A stretch of 64,000 nt of DNA from Thalassobaculum sp965228445 (GTDB lineage Bacteria; Pseudomonadota; Alphaproteobacteria; Thalassobaculales; Thalassobaculaceae), in the NCBI GenBank assembly GCA_965228445.1, contig OZ245813.1, forward strand, positions 3,658,001 to 3,722,000, read 5' to 3'. Positions 23,958 to 32,063 of the stretch are shown here, one piece after another (position 1 is the first letter of the stretch; each line of letters begins with the position of its first letter). Below the pieces are notes generated by a model. It did no database searches and was not told the DNA's origin. It was given only the letters and a program-made list of their open reading frames with translations. Position numbers and translations under genes: made by a program.

Positions 23958-25760
23958 ATGAGCCCCTACGCTGCCCCCCTGCGCGACATGCGCTTCGTGC
24001 TGAACGACGTGGTCGGACTGGAGCGGATCACCGCCCTGCCCGGGCTCGACGGCACCGATCCCGAGCTGGTCTCCCAGATCCTGGAAGAGGGCGGCAAGCT
24101 CGCCGGCGACGTGCTGGCGCCGCTCAACACGGTCGGCGACAAGACGCCGCCGCGCCTGGAGAACGGCGTCGTGCGCACCCCCGACGGCATCGCCGACGCC
24201 TACCGCCAGTTCGTCGAGGGCGGCTGGAACGGCGCGCCGTTCGAGGAGGAGTACGGCGGCATGGGCCTGCCCTGGCTGGTCTCCACCGCGCTGCAGGAGA
24301 TGTGGCAGGGCGCCAACCTGGCCTTCGGCCTGTGCCCGCTGCTGACCCAGGCGGCGATCGACGCCCTGCGCGAGGTCGGCTCCGACGACCAGAAGGCGCT
24401 GTACCTGCCGAAGCTGGTCTCCGGCGAGTGGACCGGCACCATGAACCTGACCGAGCCCCAGGCAGGCACCGATCTCGGCGCCATCCGCACCAAGGCGGAG
24501 AAGCAGGCCGACGGCAGCTACCGGCTCAAGGGTCAGAAGATCTACATCACCTGGGGCGACCACGACTGCACCGACAACATCATCCATCTGGTGCTGGCCC
24601 GCTCGCCCGACGGCATCGCCGGCACCAAGGGCCTGTCGCTCTACATCGTGCCCAAGTTCCTCCCCGACGCCGACGGCAATCCGGGCGTGCGCAACGACGT
24701 TCGGCCGGTGGGCCTGGAGCACAAGCTCGGCATTCACGGCAGCCCGACCTGCGTCATGGCCTATGGCGAGGACGAGGGCGCGGTCGGCTGGCTGGTCGGC
24801 GAGGAGAACCGCGGCATCGAGTACATGTTCATCATGATGAACAACGCCCGTCTGGCCGTCGGCCTGCAGGGCGTGGCGATCGCCGAGCGGGCTTATCAGC
24901 AGGCGGTGGACTATGCCCGCAACCGGGTCCAGGGCCGGGCCCTGGGCGGCTCGAGCGGCGGCGCGACGATCATCAACCACCCGGATGTGCGCCGGATGCT
25001 GATGACCATGAAGGCGCAGATCGAGGCGATGCGCGGGCTGGTCTACGACACCGCCGCCGCCATCGACACCGCCGACCGGCACACCGACAAGGATATCGCC
25101 GCCGCCGCCCAGCGCCGGGTCGACCTGCTGATCCCGGTGGCCAAGGCCTGGTGCACCGACGTGGCGGTGGAGATCTGCTCCACCAACATCCAGGTCCATG
25201 GCGGCATGGGCTTCATCGAGGAGACGGGGGCCGCCCAGCATCACCGCGACGCCCGCATCCTGCCGATCTACGAGGGCGCGAACGGCGTCCAGGCGCTGGA
25301 TCTGGTCGGCCGCAAGATCGCCCGCGACGGCGGGGCGGCCATGGGCGAGTTGCTGGCCGATATCGACGCGACCATCGCCGATCTGGCGGAGCACGCGGCA
25401 GCCGACACGACCCTGCACGCCATGCACAAGCAACTCGTCGCCGGCCGGACCGCACTGGCTTCGGCAACCGACTGGGTGGTGGCGACCATGCCGACCGATC
25501 CGGCCGCGGCAGCCTCGCCCTCGGCGGTGTTCCTGAAGCTGTTCGGTCTGGTGGCCGGCGGCTGGCTGATGGCGCGGTCAGGCCTGGCGGCCCGGCGGCT
25601 GCTGTCGGAAGGCGGGGACGTGGATACGCGGTATCTGGAGGCCAAGCTTGTGACGGTGCGGCACTACGCCGACCACGTGCTGGCCCAGGCCCCATCGCTG
25701 CTCGACACGATCACCGCCGGTGGCGAGACCGTGATGGCGCTCGCGGAGGATCAGTTCTAA
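23958..25760 (+). CDS. Acyl-CoA dehydrogenase with extended C-terminal domain (DmdC-like)
   Basis: Flavoenzyme that introduces a double bond into an acyl-CoA, passing electrons to ETF. The start at 23958 gives MSPYAAPLRDMRFVLNDVVGL, the usual family N terminus; 600 residues rather than the common 380, because an extra C-terminal domain follows. Motifs: MNLTEPQAGTDLGAI, QKIYITWGDHD, ICSTNIQVHGGMGFIEETG and ILPIYEGANGVQALDLVGRK, whose Glu is the catalytic base. This long class includes 3-methylmercaptopropionyl-CoA dehydrogenase DmdC and long-chain fatty acyl enzymes; the sequence alone does not decide between them. Transcribed alone. Confidence 0.92.
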   Translation: MSPYAAPLRDMRFVLNDVVGLERITALPGLDGTDPELVSQILEEGGKLAGDVLAPLNTVGDKTPPRLENGVVRTPDGIADAYRQFVEGGWNGAPFEEEYGGMGLPWLVSTALQEMWQGANLAFGLCPLLTQAAIDALREVGSDDQKALYLPKLVSGEWTGTMNLTEPQAGTDLGAIRTKAEKQADGSYRLKGQKIYITWGDHDCTDNIIHLVLARSPDGIAGTKGLSLYIVPKFLPDADGNPGVRNDVRPVGLEHKLGIHGSPTCVMAYGEDEGAVGWLVGEENRGIEYMFIMMNNARLAVGLQGVAIAERAYQQAVDYARNRVQGRALGGSSGGATIINHPDVRRMLMTMKAQIEAMRGLVYDTAAAIDTADRHTDKDIAAAAQRRVDLLIPVAKAWCTDVAVEICSTNIQVHGGMGFIEETGAAQHHRDARILPIYEGANGVQALDLVGRKIARDGGAAMGELLADIDATIADLAEHAAADTTLHAMHKQLVAGRTALASATDWVVATMPTDPAAAASPSAVFLKLFGLVAGGWLMARSGLAARRLLSEGGDVDTRYLEAKLVTVRHYADHVLAQAPSLLDTITAGGETVMALAEDQF

Positions 25761-25837
25761 GGGGCTCCTCTCCTCTCACCGCACACTCAATCCGGGGAGC
25801 GAGGAAGAAAGAGGGGGAAGGAGCAGCCTCGACCCGC

Positions 25838-26479
25838 TTAGTTCACCACGCCTTCCAGCGGGTTCAGGCGGAAGCCGAAATTGCTCGGGTTGCCGGAGAA
25901 GGAGCCGAGGATCGGCGGGTCGCCGCGGCCGCGGTTGCGGTCGTCGATGGCGAACATCTCGCGAATGCCGGCGCGGGTCATGTCGCGGAGCTTCGGGTCG
26001 CTCAGCGAGGACAGCTTCGGCCCGCTCACCTTGGTGCCGCCGATCGCCTCGCCGCGGGTGCAGAAGGCCAGGAACAGGTTGGTCCGGTCGGTATAGCGCG
26101 CCGCCGGCACGTCGGACGACCGGGCCTCGGACTCGCAGACCTCGGCGGTCGAGAGCGAGTCCTCCGGGTCGAACAGGGCGACGATGCGGAAATTCGGGTG
26201 GTTGGCCGCTCCCACATCCGAGGTGAAGGTCGTGGGCATGGCGAAGACCGCGCCGCTGGCCGCATCCGCCATGACCGAGGCGACCGCCTCGTGGCCGCCC
26301 AGTTCGCTCGGCGGATTGGCGGCGCGCAGATAGACCGGGCTGTCGCCGCCGGCATAGCGCAGGAACGCTCTGCGCCCTTCAGAATCCGTCGGCTGGATGG
26401 TGTTCTGGGCCGTCACGCAGCCGGCGAGCGCCAGGGCGGCGATGCCCAGCAGGCCGATCCGTCGACCGAATATCCGCAT
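25838..26479 (-). CDS. Putative lipoprotein, unknown function
   Basis: 213-residue protein that I do not recognise. ATG 26479 follows a strong GAGGAGGAA site. The N terminus MRIFGRRIGLLGIAALALAGC is a lipoprotein signal with lipobox LALAGC, so Cys21 would be lipidated and the protein anchored to a membrane. The mature part has no motif I can name; it contains two Cys (VCESEARSS and AFCTRGEA) that might pair in the periplasm. Divergent from the DUF924 gene across 145 bp. Confidence 0.75.
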   Translation of the reverse strand: MRIFGRRIGLLGIAALALAGCVTAQNTIQPTDSEGRRAFLRYAGGDSPVYLRAANPPSELGGHEAVASVMADAASGAVFAMPTTFTSDVGAANHPNFRIVALFDPEDSLSTAEVCESEARSSDVPAARYTDRTNLFLAFCTRGEAIGGTKVSGPKLSSLSDPKLRDMTRAGIREMFAIDDRNRGRGDPPILGSFSGNPSNFGFRLNPLEGVVN

Positions 26480-26624
26480 GTTCCGGTTCCTCCTCGTCAG
26501 ATCCCCTATGTGCGCATTGCAAGTAACAACGGCAAGGCCGGGTTCCGTCGCCCCGTCCGGCCGCCCGCGCCACACGCTTCAACCTTTGCGATGGCTCGGC
26601 TAAGGTCGCGCCGGGAGGATACCG

Positions 26625-27185
26625 ATGACCGACACACCACAGACCGTCTCCGCCGACGCCGTGCTGACCTTCTGGTTCACCGAATGCTCGGAGGAAGACT
26701 GGTTCAAGAAGAGCGACGCCTTCGACGCGACCCTGCGCGACCGGTTCGGGCCGACGCAGGAGGCGGCGGCGCAGGGCCCGCTCGACGGCTGGGCCGAGAC
26801 GGCGGACGGGAGGCTCGCCCTGATCCTTCTGCTCGACCAGATGTCGCGCAACCTGTACCGCGGGTCGGCAAAGGCCTTCGCCCAGGATCCGGCCGCCCTG
26901 GCGCTCGCCCGCCGCGCCATCGCGGAAGGCGACCATGTGGGCGCCAGCCGCGAGCGCCGGCTGTTTCTGTACCTGCCCTTCGAGCACAGTGAGAACCCAG
27001 CCGACCAGGCCATGTGCATGGCGCTCTTCGTCGCGCTGGGCGACGAGCGGCTCACCGACTATGCCGAGCGCCATAAGGTCATCGTCGACCGGTTCGGCCG
27101 CTTCCCCCACCGCAACGAGACCCTGGGCCGGCAGAGCACGGACGAGGAGATCGCCTTCCTGAAGGAGCCCAATTCCTCGTTCTGA
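26625..27185 (+). CDS. DUF924 family protein
   Basis: Cytoplasmic protein of 186 residues, the normal DUF924 length; function unknown. Family signatures: VLTFWF near the start, then LILLLDQMSRNLYRGSAKAFAQD, RLFLYLPFEHSE and a final GRFPHRNETLGRQST. The fold is predicted to be helical and TPR-like. It is followed after 61 nt by a hydroxyacid dehydrogenase gene on the same strand, possibly in one transcript. Confidence 0.9.
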   Translation: MTDTPQTVSADAVLTFWFTECSEEDWFKKSDAFDATLRDRFGPTQEAAAQGPLDGWAETADGRLALILLLDQMSRNLYRGSAKAFAQDPAALALARRAIAEGDHVGASRERRLFLYLPFEHSENPADQAMCMALFVALGDERLTDYAERHKVIVDRFGRFPHRNETLGRQSTDEEIAFLKEPNSSF

Positions 27186-27246
27186 TCCGCCACGCCCCAT
27201 TCGATCCCATGCCCACCATCACGACCCCGACAGAAGGACGCCAACC

Positions 27247-28191
27247 GTGAGCAGCAAGCCCGATCTCCTCGTCATCTCCCCCTGGTACGACGTTGCCATG
27301 GAGGAGCTGGACGCGCATTTCACCGTCCACAAGCTCTGGGAGAGCAAGGACAAGGCGGCACTGCTCGCCTCCCTCGCCGACCGCTGCGAGGCGATCGCCG
27401 GTGCCACGGCCTGCGGCGCCGACATCATGGACGCCCTGCCCAAGGCCAAGGTGATCGCCCATCACGGCGTAGGCTATGACGGGGTGGACGTGGCGGCGGC
27501 GACGGCGCGCGGCATCAAGGTCTCCAACACGCCGGACGTGCTGAGCGACGAGGTGGCCGACTTCGCCCTGGGCCTGCTGCTGGCGACCTGCCGCAAGATC
27601 GCCCATGCCGACCGCTATGTGCGCGCCGGCAAATGGGAAAGCGAGGGCAACATGGCCTTCACCCAGCGGGTGCACGGCCGCAAGGTCGGCATCCTGGGCC
27701 TCGGCCGTATCGGCATCGAGATCGCCCGGCGCTGCGAGGGCTTCAAGATGGACATCGCCTATCACACCCGCACGCAGAAGACGGACGTACCGTACAGGTA
27801 TTACGGCGACCTGCTGTCCATGGCCAAGGACGTGGATTTTCTCATCGCCATCGTGCCGGGCGGGGCCTCCACCAAACACATGATCAACCGCGAGGTCCTG
27901 GAGGCGATCGGCCCGACCGGCGTGCTGGTGAACGTCGCCCGCGGCTCCGTGGTGGACGAGGCGGCGCTGATCGAGGCGCTGAAGGACGGCCGGCTGGGCG
28001 CCGCCGGCCTCGACGTGTTCGAGCAGGAGCCCAAGGTGCCCCAGGCGCTGAAGGACATGACCGAGAACGTCGTCGTGCAGCCGCATCAGGCCAGCGCCAC
28101 CCACGACACCCGTCTGGCCATGGGCCGGCTGGTGATGGAGAACGCGCTGGCCGGCCTCGCCGGCAAGCCGCTGATCACGCCGGTGAACTGA
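27247..28191 (+). CDS. D-isomer-specific 2-hydroxyacid dehydrogenase (glyoxylate/hydroxypyruvate reductase type)
   Basis: NAD(P)H-dependent enzyme of 314 residues that interconverts a 2-oxo acid and a D-2-hydroxy acid. The Rossmann motif is GILGLGRIGIEIARR. Catalytic residues of the family appear as Arg in NVARGSVVDE, Glu in DVFEQEP and His in VVQPHQASAT. Tyr/His/Thr after beta-2 (AYHTRTQKT), with no acidic residue there, suggests NADPH preference. It may act in the opposite direction to the FAD-linked hydroxyacid dehydrogenase at 22345-23787. Specificity (glyoxylate, hydroxypyruvate, other) is uncertain. Confidence 0.92.
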   Translation: MSSKPDLLVISPWYDVAMEELDAHFTVHKLWESKDKAALLASLADRCEAIAGATACGADIMDALPKAKVIAHHGVGYDGVDVAAATARGIKVSNTPDVLSDEVADFALGLLLATCRKIAHADRYVRAGKWESEGNMAFTQRVHGRKVGILGLGRIGIEIARRCEGFKMDIAYHTRTQKTDVPYRYYGDLLSMAKDVDFLIAIVPGGASTKHMINREVLEAIGPTGVLVNVARGSVVDEAALIEALKDGRLGAAGLDVFEQEPKVPQALKDMTENVVVQPHQASATHDTRLAMGRLVMENALAGLAGKPLITPVN

Positions 28192-28361
28192 ACGAGGCCC
28201 CTTCGGGCGCGGCTTTTCCGGCACGGCTGCCGCGCCCGGCTGTCGCCTGCACAGGCGAGCGAACGCCAGGGACAAGCCCCCTGACATAGTGTGTGAACGC
28301 CGCCCGAAACTCTGCTAAGTCTTGGCAACTGGCGGGAAAATCATGGCGTGATCCAACGGCG

Positions 28362-30398
28362 ATGAAGTTCAAGCACAAGATCATGGGTGCGTTGCTGGCG
28401 GCGGGCATCCTGCCCATGATCGTCAGCTCGGTGTTGGATATCTCCCGCATGTACACGATGGCCGAAGGCGCGGCCCGTGCGGAGATCGCCTCGGTCATCG
28501 ACCTCAAGAAGGAGATGGTCGAGACCTATTTCGGGACGCTTCTGAGCACCGCGCGGACGCTTGCGATCAACCCGGTGGTCAAGGATGCGACGCGGGAGTT
28601 CACCGCCGCGGTCGACGCGCTCGACACCTCGGACACCGCCGCCGGCACCGAGGGGCTTCAGGACCGCTATCTGTATCAGCAGGAGAACACCGCGGGGGCG
28701 ACGCCCGCCGATCTGGAGCGCTGGCTGACCATCGATCCGGTCGCCGAGACGATGCAGCAGCTCTACATCTCGGAAAACCCGCAGAAGATCGGCGAGAAGC
28801 ACCTGCTGATGGCGGCCGATGACGGCAGCCGGTACTCCAGCCTGCACGAGATCTACCACCCCTATTTCAAGGCCTATCTGAAAGAGTTCGCGTTCTACGA
28901 CATCTTCCTGTTCGAGCCGGGGCAGGGCCGCATCGTCTACTCCGTCTTCAAGGAGCTGGACTACGGCACGTCCTTCGTCGACGGCCCGTACAGCGGCTCG
29001 GCCTTCGGGCGGGCGGTGCAGCAGATCATCCGCGACCGGTCGGACGATCTGGTCTTCGTCGATTTCGAGCCTTACGAGCCCTCCTACAACCAGGATGCCT
29101 CGTTCCTGCTGGCACCGCTGAAGGACGGGGACGAGCTGATCGGCATCCTGGCCTTCCAGATGCCGGTCGACCGGATCAATGCGATCGTCAACAAGGAGAT
29201 CGCCGGCTTCGACACGGCGGAGACCTTTCTCATCGGGTCGACCGGACAGTTGAGGTCGGTCCCCGAGGGGGCGGGCAACCTGGCCATCGGCTCCTCCCTG
29301 TCCAGCGACGTCATCACCGCCGCGCTCGCCGATCCCCGCGGACAGCTCGTCGCGACCGACCACAGGAACGTACCGGTCATCGCCGGGTTCGAGCGCGTGA
29401 GCCTGCCCGGGCTGAACTGGAAGATCATCCTCTCGGTCTCCCAGGACGAGGCGATGGCGGATGCCAATGCCTCGATCCGCGCCGCGCTGATCAGCCTGGG
29501 GGTGTTCAGCCTGGTCATCCTGGCCTGCGGCTATGGGCTGGGAGTGGTGCTCCTGCGCCCGATCCAGAAGCTCGGCCGGGAGTTCCACGACAGCGTCCTC
29601 GGGTCGATGAGCGCCCTGCACCGGGCGTCGCGGCAGTCGAAGATCGCCGCCGACTCCATGGTGAAGACCGCGGAATCGACCAGCCGGCAGGGATCCGTCG
29701 TCAAGGAGAACTCGGTCGCCGCGTCGGAGAACGTCGCCACCGTCGCGGCCGCGATGGATCAGATGGCCTCGTCGATCCAGGAGATCGTCAAGGGGGTGAC
29801 CAAGACCTCCAGCCTGACGGACGACGCGTCCGACCGGGCGGACGTCGCCACCACGTCGCTGCAGAACCTGGAGACGGCGACGAAGCGGATCACTGGCGTC
29901 GTCAGCCTGATCAAGGAGATCGCCAACAAGACCAATCTGCTCGCCCTGAACGCGTCGATCGAGGCGGCGCGGGCGGGCGATGCCGGCCGCGGCTTCGCCG
30001 TCGTCGCCGACGAGGTCCGCAAGCTGGCCTCCCAGACCACCAGTTCGACCGAGGAGATCGGCGCCGAAGTCGACAGCGTGACCCGGGCCGTGCGGGACAA
30101 CGTCGCCGCGATCCGGTCCATCACCGAGGCCATCGAGCTGGTCCGCGAGCAGGCGACGGCCATGTCGACCGCCGCCGAGGAGCAGGGCGCCGTCACCACC
30201 GACATCACCGGCAACATGGCGGACACGGCCCAGCGCGTCTCCGCCGTCGACCAGAATATCGGCGGCGTCGAGTCCGCCTCGGCGGAGGCGGCGGTGGCGG
30301 CCAGGGACGTGATGCAGCAGATGCGGAGCGTGGACGAGGCCGAGAAGAAGGTCACCGCGGCGGTCGAGGCCTTCCTGAAGAGGTTCAAGGACATCTAG
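28362..30398 (+). CDS. Membrane methyl-accepting chemotaxis protein
   Basis: Transmembrane chemoreceptor of 678 residues. ATG 28362 is preferred since MKFKHKIMGALLAAGILPMIVS then begins the first membrane helix. The periplasmic part (about residues 35-380) is long and Cache-like (FYDIFLFEPGQGRIVYSVFKELDYG; ILAFQMPVDRIN). A second helix (LISLGVFSLVILACGYGLGVVLL) leads straight to the signalling domain, with no obvious HAMP consensus. The kinase-contact tip is NKTNLLALNASIEAARAGDAGRG. No C-terminal CheR-binding pentapeptide is seen. No che genes nearby. The ligand is unknown; double-Cache receptors often bind amino or organic acids. Confidence 0.92.
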   Translation: MKFKHKIMGALLAAGILPMIVSSVLDISRMYTMAEGAARAEIASVIDLKKEMVETYFGTLLSTARTLAINPVVKDATREFTAAVDALDTSDTAAGTEGLQDRYLYQQENTAGATPADLERWLTIDPVAETMQQLYISENPQKIGEKHLLMAADDGSRYSSLHEIYHPYFKAYLKEFAFYDIFLFEPGQGRIVYSVFKELDYGTSFVDGPYSGSAFGRAVQQIIRDRSDDLVFVDFEPYEPSYNQDASFLLAPLKDGDELIGILAFQMPVDRINAIVNKEIAGFDTAETFLIGSTGQLRSVPEGAGNLAIGSSLSSDVITAALADPRGQLVATDHRNVPVIAGFERVSLPGLNWKIILSVSQDEAMADANASIRAALISLGVFSLVILACGYGLGVVLLRPIQKLGREFHDSVLGSMSALHRASRQSKIAADSMVKTAESTSRQGSVVKENSVAASENVATVAAAMDQMASSIQEIVKGVTKTSSLTDDASDRADVATTSLQNLETATKRITGVVSLIKEIANKTNLLALNASIEAARAGDAGRGFAVVADEVRKLASQTTSSTEEIGAEVDSVTRAVRDNVAAIRSITEAIELVREQATAMSTAAEEQGAVTTDITGNMADTAQRVSAVDQNIGGVESASAEAAVAARDVMQQMRSVDEAEKKVTAAVEAFLKRFKDI

Positions 30399-30427
30399 CC
30401 TCGTCCCCCGGAGCTTGGGAGTGTCGC

Positions 30428-30799
30428 GTGTTCGAGAAATGTGAGTGTGGGAGCGGGAAGAGCTACGCCGCCTGCTGCGGCCGGCTGCATTCGGGCGCGC
30501 CGGCGCAGAATGCCGAGGAACTGATGCGCTCACGCTACTGCGCGTTCAGCCGGGGCAACGTGCCCTACCTTCAGAAGAGCTGGGCGTCGGAGACGCGGCC
30601 CCTGCTCCTGACCCTGGACCCCGCGCAGGTCTGGACCGGGCTGACGATCGACCATCACGAGGCAACCGGGCCCGATACCGCGCGGGTACGCTTCACCGCG
30701 ACCTGGCGCAAGGGAACGCGCACCGGCCAGCAGACCGAGACCAGCCGGTTCCGCCGCGAAGGTGCGGGGTGGGTCTATATCGACGGCGTGTCGGACTGA
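30428..30799 (+). CDS. YchJ family SEC-C motif protein
   Basis: 123-residue protein of the UPF0225/YchJ family; function unknown. GTG 30428 opens MFEKCECGSGKSYAACCGRLHSG, a SEC-C zinc-binding motif (CxCxSGxxYxxCCG). The rest is an NTF2-like fold (ELMRSRYCAFSRGNVPYL ... RFRREGAGWVYIDG). E. coli YchJ has SEC-C motifs at both ends; only the N-terminal one remains here, as in many alphaproteobacterial members. It lies just after the chemoreceptor. Confidence 0.9.
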   Translation: MFEKCECGSGKSYAACCGRLHSGAPAQNAEELMRSRYCAFSRGNVPYLQKSWASETRPLLLTLDPAQVWTGLTIDHHEATGPDTARVRFTATWRKGTRTGQQTETSRFRREGAGWVYIDGVSD

Positions 30800-30847
30800 T
30801 CTGCGGTGCGGCATTCTTGAACGCTCAAGAACAAGAAAGGTAAGAAA

Positions 30848-31756
30848 ATGGGCTTTCGATCGACGGTACCTGGCTTCGGAAAGAAGGTGATCATCGAAGC
30901 GCGGGTGAACGAATACATGGCGCGGGACGTCAATCCGAACGTGCCCTTCACCCCCGACGAGATCGCCGAGGCCGCCGTCGCCTGTCGCGCGGCCGGCGCC
31001 GCCATCTGCCACTATCACGCACGCAATGCCGACGGATCGCCCAACCACGATCCGGACACCTATTTCGAGACGATCCGCAAGATCCGCGAGGCGACCGATA
31101 TTCTGATCCACCCGACCCTCGGTCAGGTAACGCTGAAATCGTCCGACGAGGCGCGGCTGCAGCATATCGTGAGGGCTTCCGAGGATCCGGCGCTGAGGCC
31201 GGACTTCGCGCCGATCGACATCGGCTCGACGAATGTCGATGTCTACGACCCTGCGGCGCGCCGAATGAAGACGGACGAACTGGCCTATGTGAACACGCCG
31301 AAGACCTGCGCGTATTTTGCCGGACGGATGCGCGAGATCGGCGTCAAGCCGGTGCTCGTGTCCTGGACGATTCCGTTCACCCGGATGGCCGAGGCCTTTC
31401 TCGACATGGGCCTGGTCGACCAGCCGGCCTATCTGCTCTTCGCGCTCTCGGACTCCGGCTATCTCGGCGGTCATCCCGGAAGCATCCGCGGGCTGATGGC
31501 CCATCTGGAGTTCCTGCCCAAGGGGTTCCGGTACGAGTGGTCCGTCAACAACAAGGTCGGCAACCTGTTCGGCCCGGCCGCGCTGGCGCTGGAACTGGGC
31601 GGGCACGTGGCCATTGGTCTCGGCGATTATCCCTATCCCGAACTGGGGACGCCGACCAATGCGGAGGTGGTGACGCGCCTTGTCCAGATGGCCGAGGGCT
31701 TCGGCCGCGAACCCGCCACGCCCGCCGAAGCGCGCGCCATGCTGGGCATGGCCTGA
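30848..31756 (+). CDS. BKACE family enzyme (DUF849, beta-keto acid cleavage)
   Basis: Zinc-dependent enzyme family that reacts a beta-keto acid with acetyl-CoA, giving acetoacetate and a CoA thioester (Kce of lysine fermentation is the founding member). 302 residues. Signatures: VIIEARVNEYMARD with the conserved Glu, ICHYHARNADGSPNHD with two metal-binding His, HPTLGQ, DIGSTNVD and GLGDYPYPELG. The substrate varies widely across BKACE subgroups (carnitine, dehydrocarnitine, ketoglutarate-like acids) and is not readable here. It precedes the arginine leader region of argC but is probably a separate transcript. Confidence 0.9.
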   Translation: MGFRSTVPGFGKKVIIEARVNEYMARDVNPNVPFTPDEIAEAAVACRAAGAAICHYHARNADGSPNHDPDTYFETIRKIREATDILIHPTLGQVTLKSSDEARLQHIVRASEDPALRPDFAPIDIGSTNVDVYDPAARRMKTDELAYVNTPKTCAYFAGRMREIGVKPVLVSWTIPFTRMAEAFLDMGLVDQPAYLLFALSDSGYLGGHPGSIRGLMAHLEFLPKGFRYEWSVNNKVGNLFGPAALALELGGHVAIGLGDYPYPELGTPTNAEVVTRLVQMAEGFGREPATPAEARAMLGMA

Positions 31757-31815
31757 CCGGTCGATTGCCGCTCGTGCCGCCGCCGGGTCGCCGGAGCTCG
31801 CACTGGACAATCCGC

Positions 31816-31844
31816 TTGACCGGGGCCGACGGGAGCGACAGTGT
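31816..31844 (+). promoter_or_regulatory. Possible promoter of the argC leader
   Basis: TTGACC at 31816-31821, 17 bp, then a weak -10 CAGTGT at 31839-31844. The predicted start around 31850-31852 would coincide with the leader ATG, giving a leaderless message. The -10 is poor, so confidence is modest. Confidence 0.35.
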
Positions 31845-31851
31845 CGTTTCC

Positions 31852-31965
31852 ATGCTCAGGAGCCGGACCATCTCTGACCGACGCCGACGCCGCTTTCACC
31901 AAGCGGTGGCTCCTTGGGCTGCGCGCCGATCGACGTCCTTCCGCGTGGTGACCGCCTCCCTGTAG
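31852..31965 (+). CDS. Arginine-rich leader peptide of argC
   Basis: 37-residue reading frame of the attenuator type. Residues 10-14 are five consecutive arginines (codons CGA CGC CGA CGC CGC at 31879-31893), and 10 of 37 residues are Arg. CGA looks rare in this GC-rich genome, which would sharpen ribosome stalling. No Shine-Dalgarno stands at normal distance, but if transcription starts at about 31850 the message would be leaderless, as reported for the S. meliloti trpL leader. A hairpin (31890-31906) overlaps the Arg codons; downstream lie mutually exclusive antiterminator and terminator pairings before argC. Inference: translation of this frame senses charged tRNA-Arg. Confidence 0.7.
   Translation: MLRSRTISDRRRRRFHQAVAPWAARRSTSFRVVTASL
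31890..31906 (+). promoter_or_regulatory. Leader hairpin overlapping arginine codons
   Basis: CCGCTT / AAGCGG, perfect 6-bp stem around TCACC. Its 5' arm overlaps the last two Arg codons, so a ribosome stalled there would prevent it from forming. Confidence 0.55.
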
Positions 31966-32016
31966 GCCCCACCCGCCGAAGCGACCCCGGCCCGCTCTCC
32001 CGAACCTCCGCAGCCC
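31916..32016 (+). promoter_or_regulatory. Predicted antiterminator pairing
   Basis: GGGCTGCG at 31916-31923 is exactly complementary to CGCAGCCC at 32009-32016. The second segment also forms most of the 5' half of the terminator, so the two structures exclude each other. The first segment begins 22 nt after the Arg codons and would be exposed when a ribosome stalls on them. Confidence 0.6.
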
Positions 32017-32038
32017 TCGGCTCCGGGGGTTTTCTTTT
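32005..32038 (+). terminator. Rho-independent terminator/attenuator before argC
   Basis: Stem CCTCCG-C-AGCC with GGCT-C-CGGGGG around a CTC loop (one C/C mismatch and one G/U pair), at 32005-32029, followed directly by TTTTCTTTT. It lies 39 nt after the leader stop codon and 25 nt before the argC ATG. Confidence 0.75.
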
Positions 32039-32063
32039 GCCCGAAATCCGGAAGGACAGCCCC

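Larger units (their letters stand above)
31757..32063. other. Leader region of argC
   Basis: A 307-bp gap that contains a possible promoter (31816-31844), an arginine-rich 37-codon leader reading frame (31852-31965), and overlapping antiterminator and terminator stems ending in a T-tract (32005-32038). The argC start is 25 bp after the T-tract. Confidence 0.75.

Noticed and set aside
28205..28258. Terminator after the hydroxyacid dehydrogenase (28205-28237, 28243-28258)
   Set aside because: Two strong GC-rich stems are present, but neither is followed by a T-tract, so intrinsic termination is not supported.
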